Shown here: positions 1 through 7,200 of the stretch, piece by piece
Layout: the number at the start of each line of letters is the position of its first letter
Numbering within the stretch: the first letter of the stretch is position 1
Source of the DNA: Candidatus Levyibacteriota bacterium
GTDB lineage: Bacteria > Patescibacteria > Microgenomatia > Levybacterales > UBA12049
Assembly (NCBI GenBank): GCA_016186625.1
Contig: JACPLG010000007.1
Coordinates: 30,837-94,836 of the forward strand
Direction of reading: 5' to 3'
Length of the DNA: 64,000 nt
Position numbers and translations under genes: made by a program
Notes under the pieces: generated by a model
Told to the model about the DNA's origin: nothing
The model's input: the letters and a program-made list of their open reading frames with translations, nothing else
The model's database searches: none

Positions 1-25
1 TCGGGATCACTTCCCGACATCTCCA

Positions 26-58
26 CAAAAAGCCCTGACATAGTGTTCAGGGTTTTTT
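26..58. terminator. Bidirectional intrinsic terminator
   Basis: The stem CCCTGA/TCAGGG (33-38 and 47-52) is flanked by an A-run on the left and six Ts on the right, so it can end transcripts from either side. On the minus strand it lies directly after the smpB stop codon. Confidence 0.75.
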
Positions 59-497
59 ATTGGGATCCTGCGAGTTCTTGTTCTATATCTCGATTAAGAT
101 CTGCTCTTTTTTTAGCCTCTTTTTTGTCATATTGGCGTTTGCCTTTTCCAAGGCCTACCTCAACTTTAATCAACCCGTGTTTGTCATAAAGCGAAATAGG
201 CACCAAGCTGGTGTTTGATCCTTCAGTTTTTCCCTTGAGTGAAATTATTTCTTTTTTATGGAGCAAAAGCTTTCTGGTTCTTGTTTCCTGATAGTTTTCC
301 GGCCGGGCGTATTCGTATGGAAAAATTTTGGCATTAATTAGATATGCCTCGCTTCCCATAATGCGAACAAAGCTTCCGGTCAGGTCCGCATGACCCATTT
401 TAACAGCCTTAACTTCAGCTCCATTAAGATTTATGCCAGCCTCAAACTTATCCCCGATAAGATAATCATAAAATGCGCGTCTATTAGTGATTTTCAT
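57..497 (-). CDS. smpB: SsrA-binding protein SmpB
   Basis: SmpB binds the tRNA-like domain of tmRNA and delivers it to stalled ribosomes for trans-translation. The 146-residue protein has the family pattern throughout: an N-terminal NRRAFYDYLI segment, EAGINLNGAEVKAVK, the YEYARPENY region, the RTRKLLLHKKEI strand and the C-terminal GLGKGKRQYDKKEAKKR basic tail that enters the decoding centre. I chose the ATG at 497; a TTG three codons upstream is possible but unnecessary. The length is normal for the family, with a slightly short tail after the basic segment. No ssrA gene was recognised in this window; it may lie to the left of it. The gene ends at a bidirectional terminator. Confidence 0.95.
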   Translation of the reverse strand: MKITNRRAFYDYLIGDKFEAGINLNGAEVKAVKMGHADLTGSFVRIMGSEAYLINAKIFPYEYARPENYQETRTRKLLLHKKEIISLKGKTEGSNTSLVPISLYDKHGLIKVEVGLGKGKRQYDKKEAKKRADLNRDIEQELAGSQ

Positions 498-499
498 AT

Positions 500-600
500 A
501 GTTCAATTGTTACATTGTTCGATTGCTGCTCGGCTTGCCTCGCTTATTGTTGAACAGTTAGCAATTAAACAATAGAGCAATGGAGCAATTGCTTTCCAAT
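500..600. repeat. Intergenic repeat of CAATTG/GCAATNG units
   Basis: The spacer between smpB and the next gene is made of short degenerate units (GTTCAATTGTTACATTG, then GAGCAATGGAGCAATTG in inverse orientation). The same unit family recurs at 37170-37250, 38210-38290 and 46525-46620, and as an in-frame segment in the glycosyltransferase gene near 38605-38640. Confidence 0.7.
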
Positions 601-618
601 CATAGCCCAAAAGAGGGT

Positions 619-2499
619 TTACTTCAAATCGATTTGGTAGACTTTGCCACCGGAGAGAATAAAGATTTTTTTGCCGGTTTCGTCAACATCAAGATCTTTT
701 GCATTTTTTATGACACCGGCTGAATAAGCAGACACAAATTTACCATCTTTGTCAAGAACGATCACTCTTGAATTACCATTGTCCAGAATATAGATATTGT
801 CCGAATCTTCGTTGGTGGCTATTCGAGAAGGTTTGGACATTGCTTTTTCAACCCCTGAAACAGAGAATGAATCCTCTTTCCCTCTTGTATATTTTTTAAT
901 AGAGCCATCATCAAGGAGAATATAGACTGATCCATCAATTGCCATGGCAATACTACTTCCCAGATCAGGAGCCTCTGAAAAATAATCAGTTTTGTTGTAA
1001 GCGCTTTCTGAGGCTCCAACAAATTTCAATATCCCATCTCGCCTGTCTAGCACATAAACATTAGAGCCAAACAGACCAATTCCGCCCTCCTCTTTCCAAT
1101 CCTTTTTTATGATTTGCTCTTTTTCATTGTTTCCTTTATCAATTCGAGACACTCCAGAGGAGTCAACAAAATAAATAAAATCCTCATTTTGGGCAAAATA
1201 TGTGGCTTTTGGATTGTCAATTTCTACTAAGAGGAGCTTGCTTTCAGACTTTTCTACTTCTTTTGCTGAAACAATCTGTCCATCGGTGCTTGCGGAAACC
1301 TCTTTATTAACCTGTGCGAGAAGGTCTTCAATTTGTTTATCTTCCGTTGAACCCTGCCTAAACCTGTCTTTGTTTTCATCCAATATTTTCTTGGCTTCCC
1401 TAAAACTTTCCTGTGCAAGAGGCGCATTTAAATCTTTTAAGTTTTGTCCCTCGTCATATTTTTCCTGAGCTGAAGTAATTACGCTCTCAAAAAGTTCTTT
1501 GTCCGCTTGAGACTGTCTTCCTGTGAGAGCTAAAAATGCGCTTGCAGCAATAAGAACAATTAAAACTCCGGCAATAGTTAGCGCCACTCTTCTTCTATGA
1601 GATAAGGGATAAGGCAGTCTTTTTACCAAACCTAAGCCAAAACCAAACGAGACTCTCCTTCTTCTGGGCAACTGATCAGATAAAAATGGAGAAGTTGGCT
1701 CCATTGCCTCTTCTACCTCATCAATTGGAAAAGTCTCCGGCTGGGGTTCTTGTACGGGCTCTGACACTTGGTCTATATCCTCTGGAGGAGTCTTTGCAAG
1801 AGTCTGATCACTTGAAGTAATTTGCTCTTTCTCCTCTAAGGCCTCGTCTTCTATTTCGGTTTCTGGCTCTTCGGAGGGAGGAGTCATTTCTTCAAGACCG
1901 GCCTTTTTATATAAAAGTATAATTGATGAGGCAGCGCCTTCCGGCTTTTCATGCAAATGTGGCGCTAAGCTTTCCGCAATATCCTCTGGGTTGTTATGAT
2001 CAAGAGACGAGGCTAAAATAGACTGTGGAATTACTTTCTGGAAAGATTTTGTCTCAAGAATAATTATATCTTCCTCCTGAACGTATCCCGAAGCAGACTT
2101 AATAGTTTGGGTTTCATCAGCCTCAAGAACAGTCCCAATTTTGTCCCCACTCTTAAGAACAGCTTTACCGCCACCTGTAGCAAAAAGATAAAGGACATTT
2201 TCACTAAGATAACAAAGAATCATGGAAAGTTTGATGTCTTCTCTTATTTTCCCAACAGTAGTAGTGATGGCTTGTTTTATGGACTGAAGATCTTTTTTTT
2301 CAAGTGTAAAAAATTCGCTTTCAAGTGTTGAAATTAAATCTTTGCCAATAGAATTTAGATGTTCCCCTCCGGCCTCTGGGATAATATCAGTCTCAAGAGA
2401 AAAGGCAGCAAAGAGGCGTCCTGCGCTATATGCCTGAGACCAGGCTCCTGGCGTAGGTGTTGCGACAACTTTACTAAAATTTAAATTTGTTTCTGCCAT
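619..2499 (-). CDS. PP2C-like / transmembrane / beta-propeller protein
   Basis: I do not recognise an exact family for this 626-residue protein. Residues 1-200 resemble a PP2C-type phosphatase fold (AAFSLETD opening, ILCYLSENVLYLFATGGGKAVL core, EDIIILETKSF strand), but the metal-binding aspartates of active phosphatases are not evident, so it may be a degenerate sensor. Next comes an acidic, Pro-rich linker, a basic patch (RRRRVSFGFG), one transmembrane helix (VALTIAGVLIVLIAASAFLAL) and a helical stretch. The C-terminal 210 residues have repeated strands with Y-x-(L/V)-D motifs (NVYVLDRRDG, SVYILLDDGS, NIYILDNGNSRV, KIFILSGGKVYQI), typical of an NHL-type propeller. The likely topology is a cytoplasmic phosphatase-like domain and an extracytoplasmic propeller. 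It is monocistronic, with its start ATG at 2499. Confidence 0.6.
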   Translation of the reverse strand: MAETNLNFSKVVATPTPGAWSQAYSAGRLFAAFSLETDIIPEAGGEHLNSIGKDLISTLESEFFTLEKKDLQSIKQAITTTVGKIREDIKLSMILCYLSENVLYLFATGGGKAVLKSGDKIGTVLEADETQTIKSASGYVQEEDIIILETKSFQKVIPQSILASSLDHNNPEDIAESLAPHLHEKPEGAASSIILLYKKAGLEEMTPPSEEPETEIEDEALEEKEQITSSDQTLAKTPPEDIDQVSEPVQEPQPETFPIDEVEEAMEPTSPFLSDQLPRRRRVSFGFGLGLVKRLPYPLSHRRRVALTIAGVLIVLIAASAFLALTGRQSQADKELFESVITSAQEKYDEGQNLKDLNAPLAQESFREAKKILDENKDRFRQGSTEDKQIEDLLAQVNKEVSASTDGQIVSAKEVEKSESKLLLVEIDNPKATYFAQNEDFIYFVDSSGVSRIDKGNNEKEQIIKKDWKEEGGIGLFGSNVYVLDRRDGILKFVGASESAYNKTDYFSEAPDLGSSIAMAIDGSVYILLDDGSIKKYTRGKEDSFSVSGVEKAMSKPSRIATNEDSDNIYILDNGNSRVIVLDKDGKFVSAYSAGVIKNAKDLDVDETGKKIFILSGGKVYQIDLK

Positions 2500-2529
2500 T
2501 TCGTCGTCGGATCACAGCTTCCTGTCTTC

Positions 2530-2626
2530 ATTGCGAACTTTAGTTCGCAATTTTGACTTCTTGCTGGATCCTCCTCTTCAAAATCCTTCGGATTTTGAGA
2601 AAATCTCGCTTACGCTCGATTTTAAA
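2530..2626. repeat. Cluster of short perfect hairpins
   Basis: Three consecutive inverted repeats lie in the spacer: ATTGCGAACT/AGTTCGCAAT (2530-2551, perfect), CAAAATCC/GGATTTTG with a 3-nt loop (2579-2597), and AAAATC/GATTTT around 2600-2623. None carries a proper T-run; they look like repeat-derived palindromes rather than terminators. Confidence 0.6.
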
Positions 2627-2653
2627 AAATTATTGCCTTATAAACAATAATTT
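2627..2653 (-). terminator. Intrinsic terminator after the bPH2 operon
   Basis: On the minus strand the stem AAATTATTG/CAATAATTT is followed by a run of Ts, directly at the stop codon of the small membrane protein gene. Confidence 0.65.
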
Positions 2654-2879
2654 ATAAAACAATAAGGGCAGCAACAAAAATTGAAATTCCAATAATAACG
2701 TTAAGTAATGCAATACTGTTGAGTAAAGACGAAGAAGTTCCGTCATTTACTACTGCCTGCATTGCCCTAGATTGCTTATAAACAACAAGAAGAAACCCAA
2801 CATACATTCCGTTAACAATAAGGAATATAACTTTAATTAAAGTTAGGGCAGAGAATATGTTAAAAATTTGATCAAACAT
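2652..2879 (-). CDS. Small two-helix membrane protein
   Basis: This 75-residue protein consists of two hydrophobic helices (IFSALTLIKVIFLIVNGMYVG and the C-terminal IALLNVIIGISIFVAALIVL) joined by a short polar loop. Its ATG at 2879 overlaps the stop codon of the upstream bPH2 gene, indicating translational coupling. An alternative TTG start at 2900 exists, but the overlapping ATG is the natural choice. Function unknown; the coupling suggests a membrane partner of the PH-domain protein. Confidence 0.7.
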   Translation of the reverse strand: MFDQIFNIFSALTLIKVIFLIVNGMYVGFLLVVYKQSRAMQAVVNDGTSSSLLNSIALLNVIIGISIFVAALIVL

Positions 2880-3591
2880 GAATATGTTGAACTTTTCCAA
2901 TCAAATCATTAATGATGTTAATTATTCTCTCAGGATGGGGGACAGCAAGAAATTCGAAGTTTGCCGCCGGACCTGCCGTATGTATATGGACATCTCCGTA
3001 GTCAAAAATCGAGCGAATTATTCCTACCTGTTTATAACCAACATCTTCTACCTGGCTCAACTTGGTAGCATCTACATTTTCAAACACTAAGCTTGAAAAG
3101 TCAATATCTATTATTCGTTTGTCAGTAACCAGTCCAATGTTGTAAAACCAGGTTAAATAATTAACGAATATAAATCCCACTACAAAAAAATAATAAAGAA
3201 GAAGAATCATGAAAATATAAATAGGAGGGAGAAAATTAATTGGTAAACCCCCAAATTGCGTAATGGCAATGAAAATAAACGGAGAAATTACCAGTGCTAG
3301 GGCTGAAACGATCCAAGGTACATTGGTAATAAAATGTTTTCGCAAAAATAATAAAAGCTCTTCATTTTCAAGTCGATCGGCAAAGGTCACTCCAAGAGGC
3401 CTTTCACAATACGCTGTAGTCAGATGATTATGAGAATGACCTTCGTTACCCTCAAATTCTATTATTTGTTTTCTTAAATCTATGCTCTTTAGTTCTTTGT
3501 TTTTTCTTTTCTCTTCCGCCTTGCTCTCTGTTATCTCCTCACTTTTAGGGTTGTCGTTTTTTAATGTATTTCCGACAAAAATATCAGGCAT
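2872..3591 (-). CDS. Membrane-anchored bacterial PH (bPH2/YdbS-like) protein
   Basis: The 239-residue protein has a charged cytoplasmic N-terminus (about 75 residues, Lys/Glu-rich), two transmembrane helices (WIVSALALVISPFIFIAI and IYIFMILLLYYFFVVGFIFV) and a C-terminal PH-like domain. The domain carries the usual YdbS-type pattern: NIGLVTDKRIIDIDFSSLVF, the LSQVEDVGYKQVGI segment, FDYGDVHIHTAG and FLAVPHPERI. bPH2 proteins are membrane proteins whose domain oligomerises; their roles are mostly unknown. The upstream spacer is a D-family repeat (3600-3790). The downstream gene overlaps by 8 nt. Confidence in the family is good; the biological role is open. Confidence 0.8.
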   Translation of the reverse strand: MPDIFVGNTLKNDNPKSEEITESKAEEKRKNKELKSIDLRKQIIEFEGNEGHSHNHLTTAYCERPLGVTFADRLENEELLLFLRKHFITNVPWIVSALALVISPFIFIAITQFGGLPINFLPPIYIFMILLLYYFFVVGFIFVNYLTWFYNIGLVTDKRIIDIDFSSLVFENVDATKLSQVEDVGYKQVGIIRSIFDYGDVHIHTAGPAANFEFLAVPHPERIINIINDLIGKVQHIHV

Positions 3592-3604
3592 TGTAAAAAT
3601 AGTA

Positions 3605-3795
3605 AATAGTAAATAGTAAATATTTTTCAGAATACTCAGAAGTTTACTCAGATCGTCAGAAAAAATCAGACAATCAGATAATCAGAAATCCGGAACTCTG
3701 AAACACTGATTCTCTGAAAATATCTGGTACTCTGAGTTTTCCGAGTTTTCTGGGCAGGGAGAACGAGCGACAGGACCCCGAGCGGAGATCGATGA
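3605..3795 (-). repeat. D-family intergenic repeat, copy 1 (without GC-rich insert)
   Basis: This spacer consists of repeated CAGA/TCTGA units (AATCAGATAATCAG, AACTCTGAAACACTG) ending in GGGAGAACGAGCGACAGGA. It matches 6935-7165 on the opposite strand almost base for base, except that the other copy has an extra 64 bp in the middle. A third, more diverged copy lies at 52165-52310. Confidence 0.85.
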
Positions 3796-3829
3796 TTTAA
3801 CATGCGACAATTATAGCATTCTCCTGCAA

Positions 3830-5509
3830 TTATTTTCTCTCAATATTATAAAGGGGACCGACTATTTGAATATTGGCTGGAGCGCGCAAATTAAAGTATG
3901 TTTTAAAATCAGAGCCGGAAAAAGTTTGAGAACCTGAGTTGCCAACTATTGTTATTGAACTTACTCTTCCACCACCAAAATCGGCAGAAACCGTTACGCT
4001 TGAAACGCTGGTAAAAGGCGTCCCGCCACGACTTCCTAGCTCTTGTCTTACTCTTGCGCCGTCCCAAGTGTCAGTCCCTGCCGGGTTGGGCTTATCAATT
4101 TGATATAAATGTTCTCTTGTCCCGCCATCTCTGGCAACTAGCATTAAAACATTTACAATGTCGGCTACCTCTTCAGATTTTAGCCAAGCAGTTTTATTGT
4201 ACTCCGTCCTAGATCCCCAATCGCAGTAAAACCATGGAGAATCTTTATCATAAGCATTTGACGAAAGATCGGAAAATCCTGAGGCTGATCCACTGGTAGT
4301 ATCTGTTGCGTGTTTTGTCCAAGAAGTATCATTCCAGCCAATTTCTCCTGTTGTAAATATATATCCGCCATGTGTTGAAGAGTACCAAGACTTTATCGGG
4401 TTTCCACCCTGAACCATTACCCATCCCCGAGTTTCATTAACAGCTTGTTCCCAGCGCCCGCCCTTGGGATCTGGTTTAAATACCTGACAACTTTGAGTTG
4501 TACAAATTGACCCCGCTCCGTTATTTGTATAAGCAAGCGCATAAGACCGCGCCGCAACGGCTTGCGCTTTTAAAGCCTCCATCTCCCAAGACTCTGGCAT
4601 TTCATAAATTCTTTTAACATAGTCCTCTATGTTATACGCTCCGTATCCATCTACATTGATATTGATATCGGCTGAATAGTCTTTCTTAAGTTCAAAGTTT
4701 TGATAATAAGCATTTAGTATTGTTTCTGCATTTTGCCCTGCTTTTGCTCTTCCATTTGCGCCATATTGATTTAAGCCTGTCCTATTGGGAACTCCATAAG
4801 TAAAGAAAGCGAATGCATTCGAAAAACCAGGATCTTTGTCTCTATCATCAACACAGCCTGCAAGGATTGTTCCCGCGGATCTTGGAATATTAAGGCTTGC
4901 AAGTCGCTGCGATAATATCTGTTGCTGGCGGGCTGAAAGGGCTGCAATTTGACCGGAGAGAACTGCCTGGTATTTTTTTGCATCAGTTACAATCTTATCA
5001 AGTCTGACTTTTATTTCTGCTAATCTTTTCTGCTCATCTTCAAGACTTGCCTTTTTTTCCTCGAGACTATTTATAAGAAGGGCGATGTTGGTGATTATTA
5101 GTTTATCTTTGTCTGCCGTAGCTCTCTGATAGGCAAGCACTTGGGTTAATTCGCTAGCTGAGCTTGCCGAGAGAAGAAGAAGCAGTGGGGAATTATAGTA
5201 GCTTTTGATGTAATAATTCCTTATTGCCAGGTTTAATTTTTCTGTTTGTTTTTCTAAATCTTTATAACCTTTTTCAATGTCATTCCTCTTTCTAATAAGA
5301 TCATTTTCAATAAAGGCAACGCGATTCTTAATTACATTCAATTGCTGCTCAACTGGAGCGGTTGCGGCTTTTGACTGATTAAGAGCAGCTGTTAGCTCAC
5401 TTATTTGTTTATTAATGTCATCAAGCTCATCTCCCCAAACCTTAGTAATGCCAATAAAAAGAGACAGCGCAAAAAGAAAAGAGAATAAAAAAAGAATGTG
5501 TTTGGGCAT
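3830..5509 (-). CDS. SpoIID/LytB-type peptidoglycan protein with coiled coil
   Basis: This 559-residue secreted protein begins with a signal peptide (HILFLFSFLFALSLFIGI, cleavage near VWGDE), followed by a long coiled coil (residues about 30-200). The SpoIID domain starts near residue 290: DYVKRIYEMPESW holds the glutamate that is catalytic in SpoIID lytic transglycosylases, and LKAQAVAARSYALAY and SWYSSTHGGY are family hallmarks. SpoIID cleaves denuded glycan strands; in non-sporulating bacteria such proteins are thought to remodel peptidoglycan or enhance amidases. The coiled coil resembles that of EnvC/CwlO-type activators, so this may be a division- or growth-associated wall hydrolase. 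The ATG at 5509 is preferred over the TTG codon before it. A C-terminal domain of about 100 residues is unassigned. Confidence 0.85.
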   Translation of the reverse strand: MPKHILFLFSFLFALSLFIGITKVWGDELDDINKQISELTAALNQSKAATAPVEQQLNVIKNRVAFIENDLIRKRNDIEKGYKDLEKQTEKLNLAIRNYYIKSYYNSPLLLLLSASSASELTQVLAYQRATADKDKLIITNIALLINSLEEKKASLEDEQKRLAEIKVRLDKIVTDAKKYQAVLSGQIAALSARQQQILSQRLASLNIPRSAGTILAGCVDDRDKDPGFSNAFAFFTYGVPNRTGLNQYGANGRAKAGQNAETILNAYYQNFELKKDYSADININVDGYGAYNIEDYVKRIYEMPESWEMEALKAQAVAARSYALAYTNNGAGSICTTQSCQVFKPDPKGGRWEQAVNETRGWVMVQGGNPIKSWYSSTHGGYIFTTGEIGWNDTSWTKHATDTTSGSASGFSDLSSNAYDKDSPWFYCDWGSRTEYNKTAWLKSEEVADIVNVLMLVARDGGTREHLYQIDKPNPAGTDTWDGARVRQELGSRGGTPFTSVSSVTVSADFGGGRVSSITIVGNSGSQTFSGSDFKTYFNLRAPANIQIVGPLYNIERK

Positions 5510-5557
5510 CAACGGTATTATACCAAATCAAGTGTTGATGATTGAAATTTATTGTGA

Positions 5558-5563
5558 TATAGT
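5558..5563 (+). promoter_or_regulatory. Extended -10 box, near-leaderless
   Basis: TATAGT, preceded by TGTGA, lies 11 nt before the ATG of the LytR_C gene. Confidence 0.55.
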
Positions 5564-5574
5564 AAGCCAAAATT

Positions 5575-6135
5575 ATGGAAGAGATCTCTTATTCCGGAGG
5601 GAGAGTTCCTATAAGAAGAAGAGTCCCAAAAAGACTTGCTCTTTTTGGCATATTTTTTCTTATCATACTTCTACTTTTGGGAAGTGTTGCATATTTTGCT
5701 ACCAGAGGAAGCTCCAACGATCAAGTCACAGAGTCGATTACTCTGCCAGAAGAGTCCGAACCAGAAATAACCGAAGAAGAGCCGACTCCGGAGGAATCTC
5801 CCGAGCCAACTGAAGAAGAAGAGCCAACTCCTACTCCCACAAGAGCTTCAACGCAAACCTCGTCTGGCACAGTTTCGGTTCAGAACGGAAGCGGGGAAAC
5901 AGGAGTTGCCGCAGCTGCTGCAGCGGTTCTTCGTGACGGCGGATTTTCAATTGCATCAACTGGAAACGCGGATAATTTTGACTACACTGATGTGACAATC
6001 CAAGTCAAAAATTCAAAAAAGAGCATTTTATCTTTACTTCAAGATGCCCTTTCTTCGGATTACACAATTGGTAAAACCTCAACAGACCTTCCGGAAAGCT
6101 CAGGCTATGACGCCCTGGTTATTATTGGAAAATAG
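5575..6135 (+). CDS. Membrane-anchored LytR_C domain protein
   Basis: The 186-residue protein has an N-terminal cytoplasmic basic segment, one transmembrane helix (LALFGIFFLIILLLLGSVAYF, residues about 22-42), a Glu/Pro/Thr-rich spacer and a C-terminal LytR_C domain beginning SVQNGSGETGVAAAAAAVLR and ending SGYDALVIIGK. This domain is usually found at the C-terminus of LytR-CpsA-Psr wall-polymer ligases or alone behind a transmembrane helix; its function is not established. It is transcribed divergently from the SpoIID gene, and the two may share a wall-related role. Start ATG at 5575, just after a -10-like TATAGT. Confidence 0.8.
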   Translation: MEEISYSGGRVPIRRRVPKRLALFGIFFLIILLLLGSVAYFATRGSSNDQVTESITLPEESEPEITEEEPTPEESPEPTEEEEPTPTPTRASTQTSSGTVSVQNGSGETGVAAAAAAVLRDGGFSIASTGNADNFDYTDVTIQVKNSKKSILSLLQDALSSDYTIGKTSTDLPESSGYDALVIIGK

Positions 6136-6154
6136 GACTTTTTAAAGCTTTGAT

Positions 6155-6260
6155 GTCGCTTGCAAAATTTTCTTGGAGACGCTCCGCTCGCGTCGGCTAG
6201 GTCCTTTAATCCCGACGCTGCTTCGCTTGCCCTCCTGCGAAAATTTCGCAAGCTCCATAC
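6155..6260. repeat. Dispersed repeat around GCGAAAATTTCGC, copy 1
   Basis: The segment contains GCAAAATTTTCTTGGA, then a CTCCGCTCGCG stretch, then TCCTGCGAAAATTTCGCAAG. The same two blocks in the same order occur at 58100-58165 in front of trxA, with a different and shorter middle part. Confidence 0.75.
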
Positions 6261-6314
6261 GCCTTTTCCCTTTGGTACTTGTGGTACTTTTGATACCCGT
6301 GATACCCTTACAAT

Positions 6315-6929
6315 ATGATTATTCCCACAATTCTAGAAAAGACCTGGGAGGAAATAGAGGAAAAATTTGAAATATATAAAAATTTTGCAAAAGTAGTCCA
6401 CGTAGATTTTATTGATGGAAAGTTTACCAACAATTTAACTTTCCTTGATGTCGAGCCTTTCTCAAAATATTCCAAGTATTTTGATCTTGAAGCGCATTTA
6501 ATGGTCGAAGAACCTATAAGCTATTTGGATGAGTTGTCATCGGCAGGATTTAAAACTTTTCTTGGACAAATTGAAAAAATGATTGATCAAGTGGAGTTTG
6601 TTGCCAAGGGAGAAATGCTAGGCGCAGTAGGACTTGCACTTGATATTGAAACGCCCAGCTCTCAAATAAAAGTCTCATATGAGGACTTGGACAGAATTCT
6701 TTTAATGGGAGTGCATTTGGGAGCTTCGGGTAGACCATTTGATGGAAGAGTAATTCCTAAGATGAAAGATATTTCACAATCTGGTTTTGTAAACATTCAG
6801 GTTGACGGAGGCGTTGATGATAAAACTTTGCCAATGCTCCGACAAAACGGAGCAAGGTTTTTCTGCGTCAATAGCTTTCTTTTTAAAGGCGATCCAAAAA
6901 AACAGTTTGAAATTCTTGAATCACTTTGA
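6315..6929 (+). CDS. Ribulose-phosphate 3-epimerase family protein
   Basis: This 204-residue TIM-barrel protein follows the ribulose-5-phosphate 3-epimerase pattern: KVVHVDFIDGKFTNN (canonical L-H-x-D-x-M-D-G-x-F-x-P-N), EAHLMVEEP (canonical D-x-H-L-M-V), and NIQVDGGVDDKT with the second acid and the phosphate-binding loop. Both catalytic aspartates are visible, but the metal-ligand and substrate motifs are relaxed (F and I replace V and M; P is missing after NN). It may therefore be an epimerase with altered specificity. The gene stands alone between two repeat-filled spacers. Start ATG at 6315. Confidence 0.75.
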   Translation: MIIPTILEKTWEEIEEKFEIYKNFAKVVHVDFIDGKFTNNLTFLDVEPFSKYSKYFDLEAHLMVEEPISYLDELSSAGFKTFLGQIEKMIDQVEFVAKGEMLGAVGLALDIETPSSQIKVSYEDLDRILLMGVHLGASGRPFDGRVIPKMKDISQSGFVNIQVDGGVDDKTLPMLRQNGARFFCVNSFLFKGDPKKQFEILESL

Positions 6930-6934
6930 GCTAG

Positions 6935-7165
6935 GGGTCCTGTCGCTCGTTTCCCTGCTCAGAAAACTCGGAAAACTCAGAGTACCAGATATTTTCAGAG
7001 AATCAGTGTTTCAGAGTTCCGGATTTCCCGCCTGCCATGGCCTGCCAGCCCGCTTGCCAAGCGAAGCGGCCAGGGGCACTGGCGGACAGGCTGATTATCC
7101 GATTGTCTGATTTTTTCTGACGATCTGAGTAAACATCTGAGTATTCCGAAAAATATTTTCTATGT
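6935..7165 (+). repeat. D-family intergenic repeat, copy 2 (with GC-rich insert)
   Basis: This is the reverse complement of the repeat at 3605-3795. It is interrupted between GGATTT (ending 7026) and CTGATTATCC (starting 7091) by 64 bp that copy 1 lacks. Confidence 0.85.
7027..7090 (+). mobile_element. 64-bp GC-rich palindromic element inserted in a repeat
   Basis: The segment runs from CCCGCCTGCCATGGCCTGCC to GGCGGACAGG and is much richer in G+C than its surroundings. Copy 1 of the host repeat gives the uninterrupted site. Its end, GGCGGACAGG, also occurs in intergenic DNA at about 51585 and inside the glycosyltransferase and pth genes. Confidence 0.7.
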
Positions 7166-7200
7166 ATATTTGCTATTTAAAATTTGATATTTAATATGAT

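Noticed and set aside
1..25. TCGGGA/TCCCGA hairpin at the window edge
   Set aside because: Only 6 bp and cut by the window; it may belong to an upstream RNA gene, but nothing can be concluded.
5415..5813. 132-codon plus-strand ORF around the LytR_C start
   Set aside because: It is in another frame than the clear LytR_C gene and overlaps the SpoIID signal peptide on the other strand.
6802..7110. Plus-strand ORF of 102 codons overlapping the epimerase gene end and a spacer
   Set aside because: It is out of frame with the epimerase and its second half lies in the D-family repeat with its GC-rich insert.
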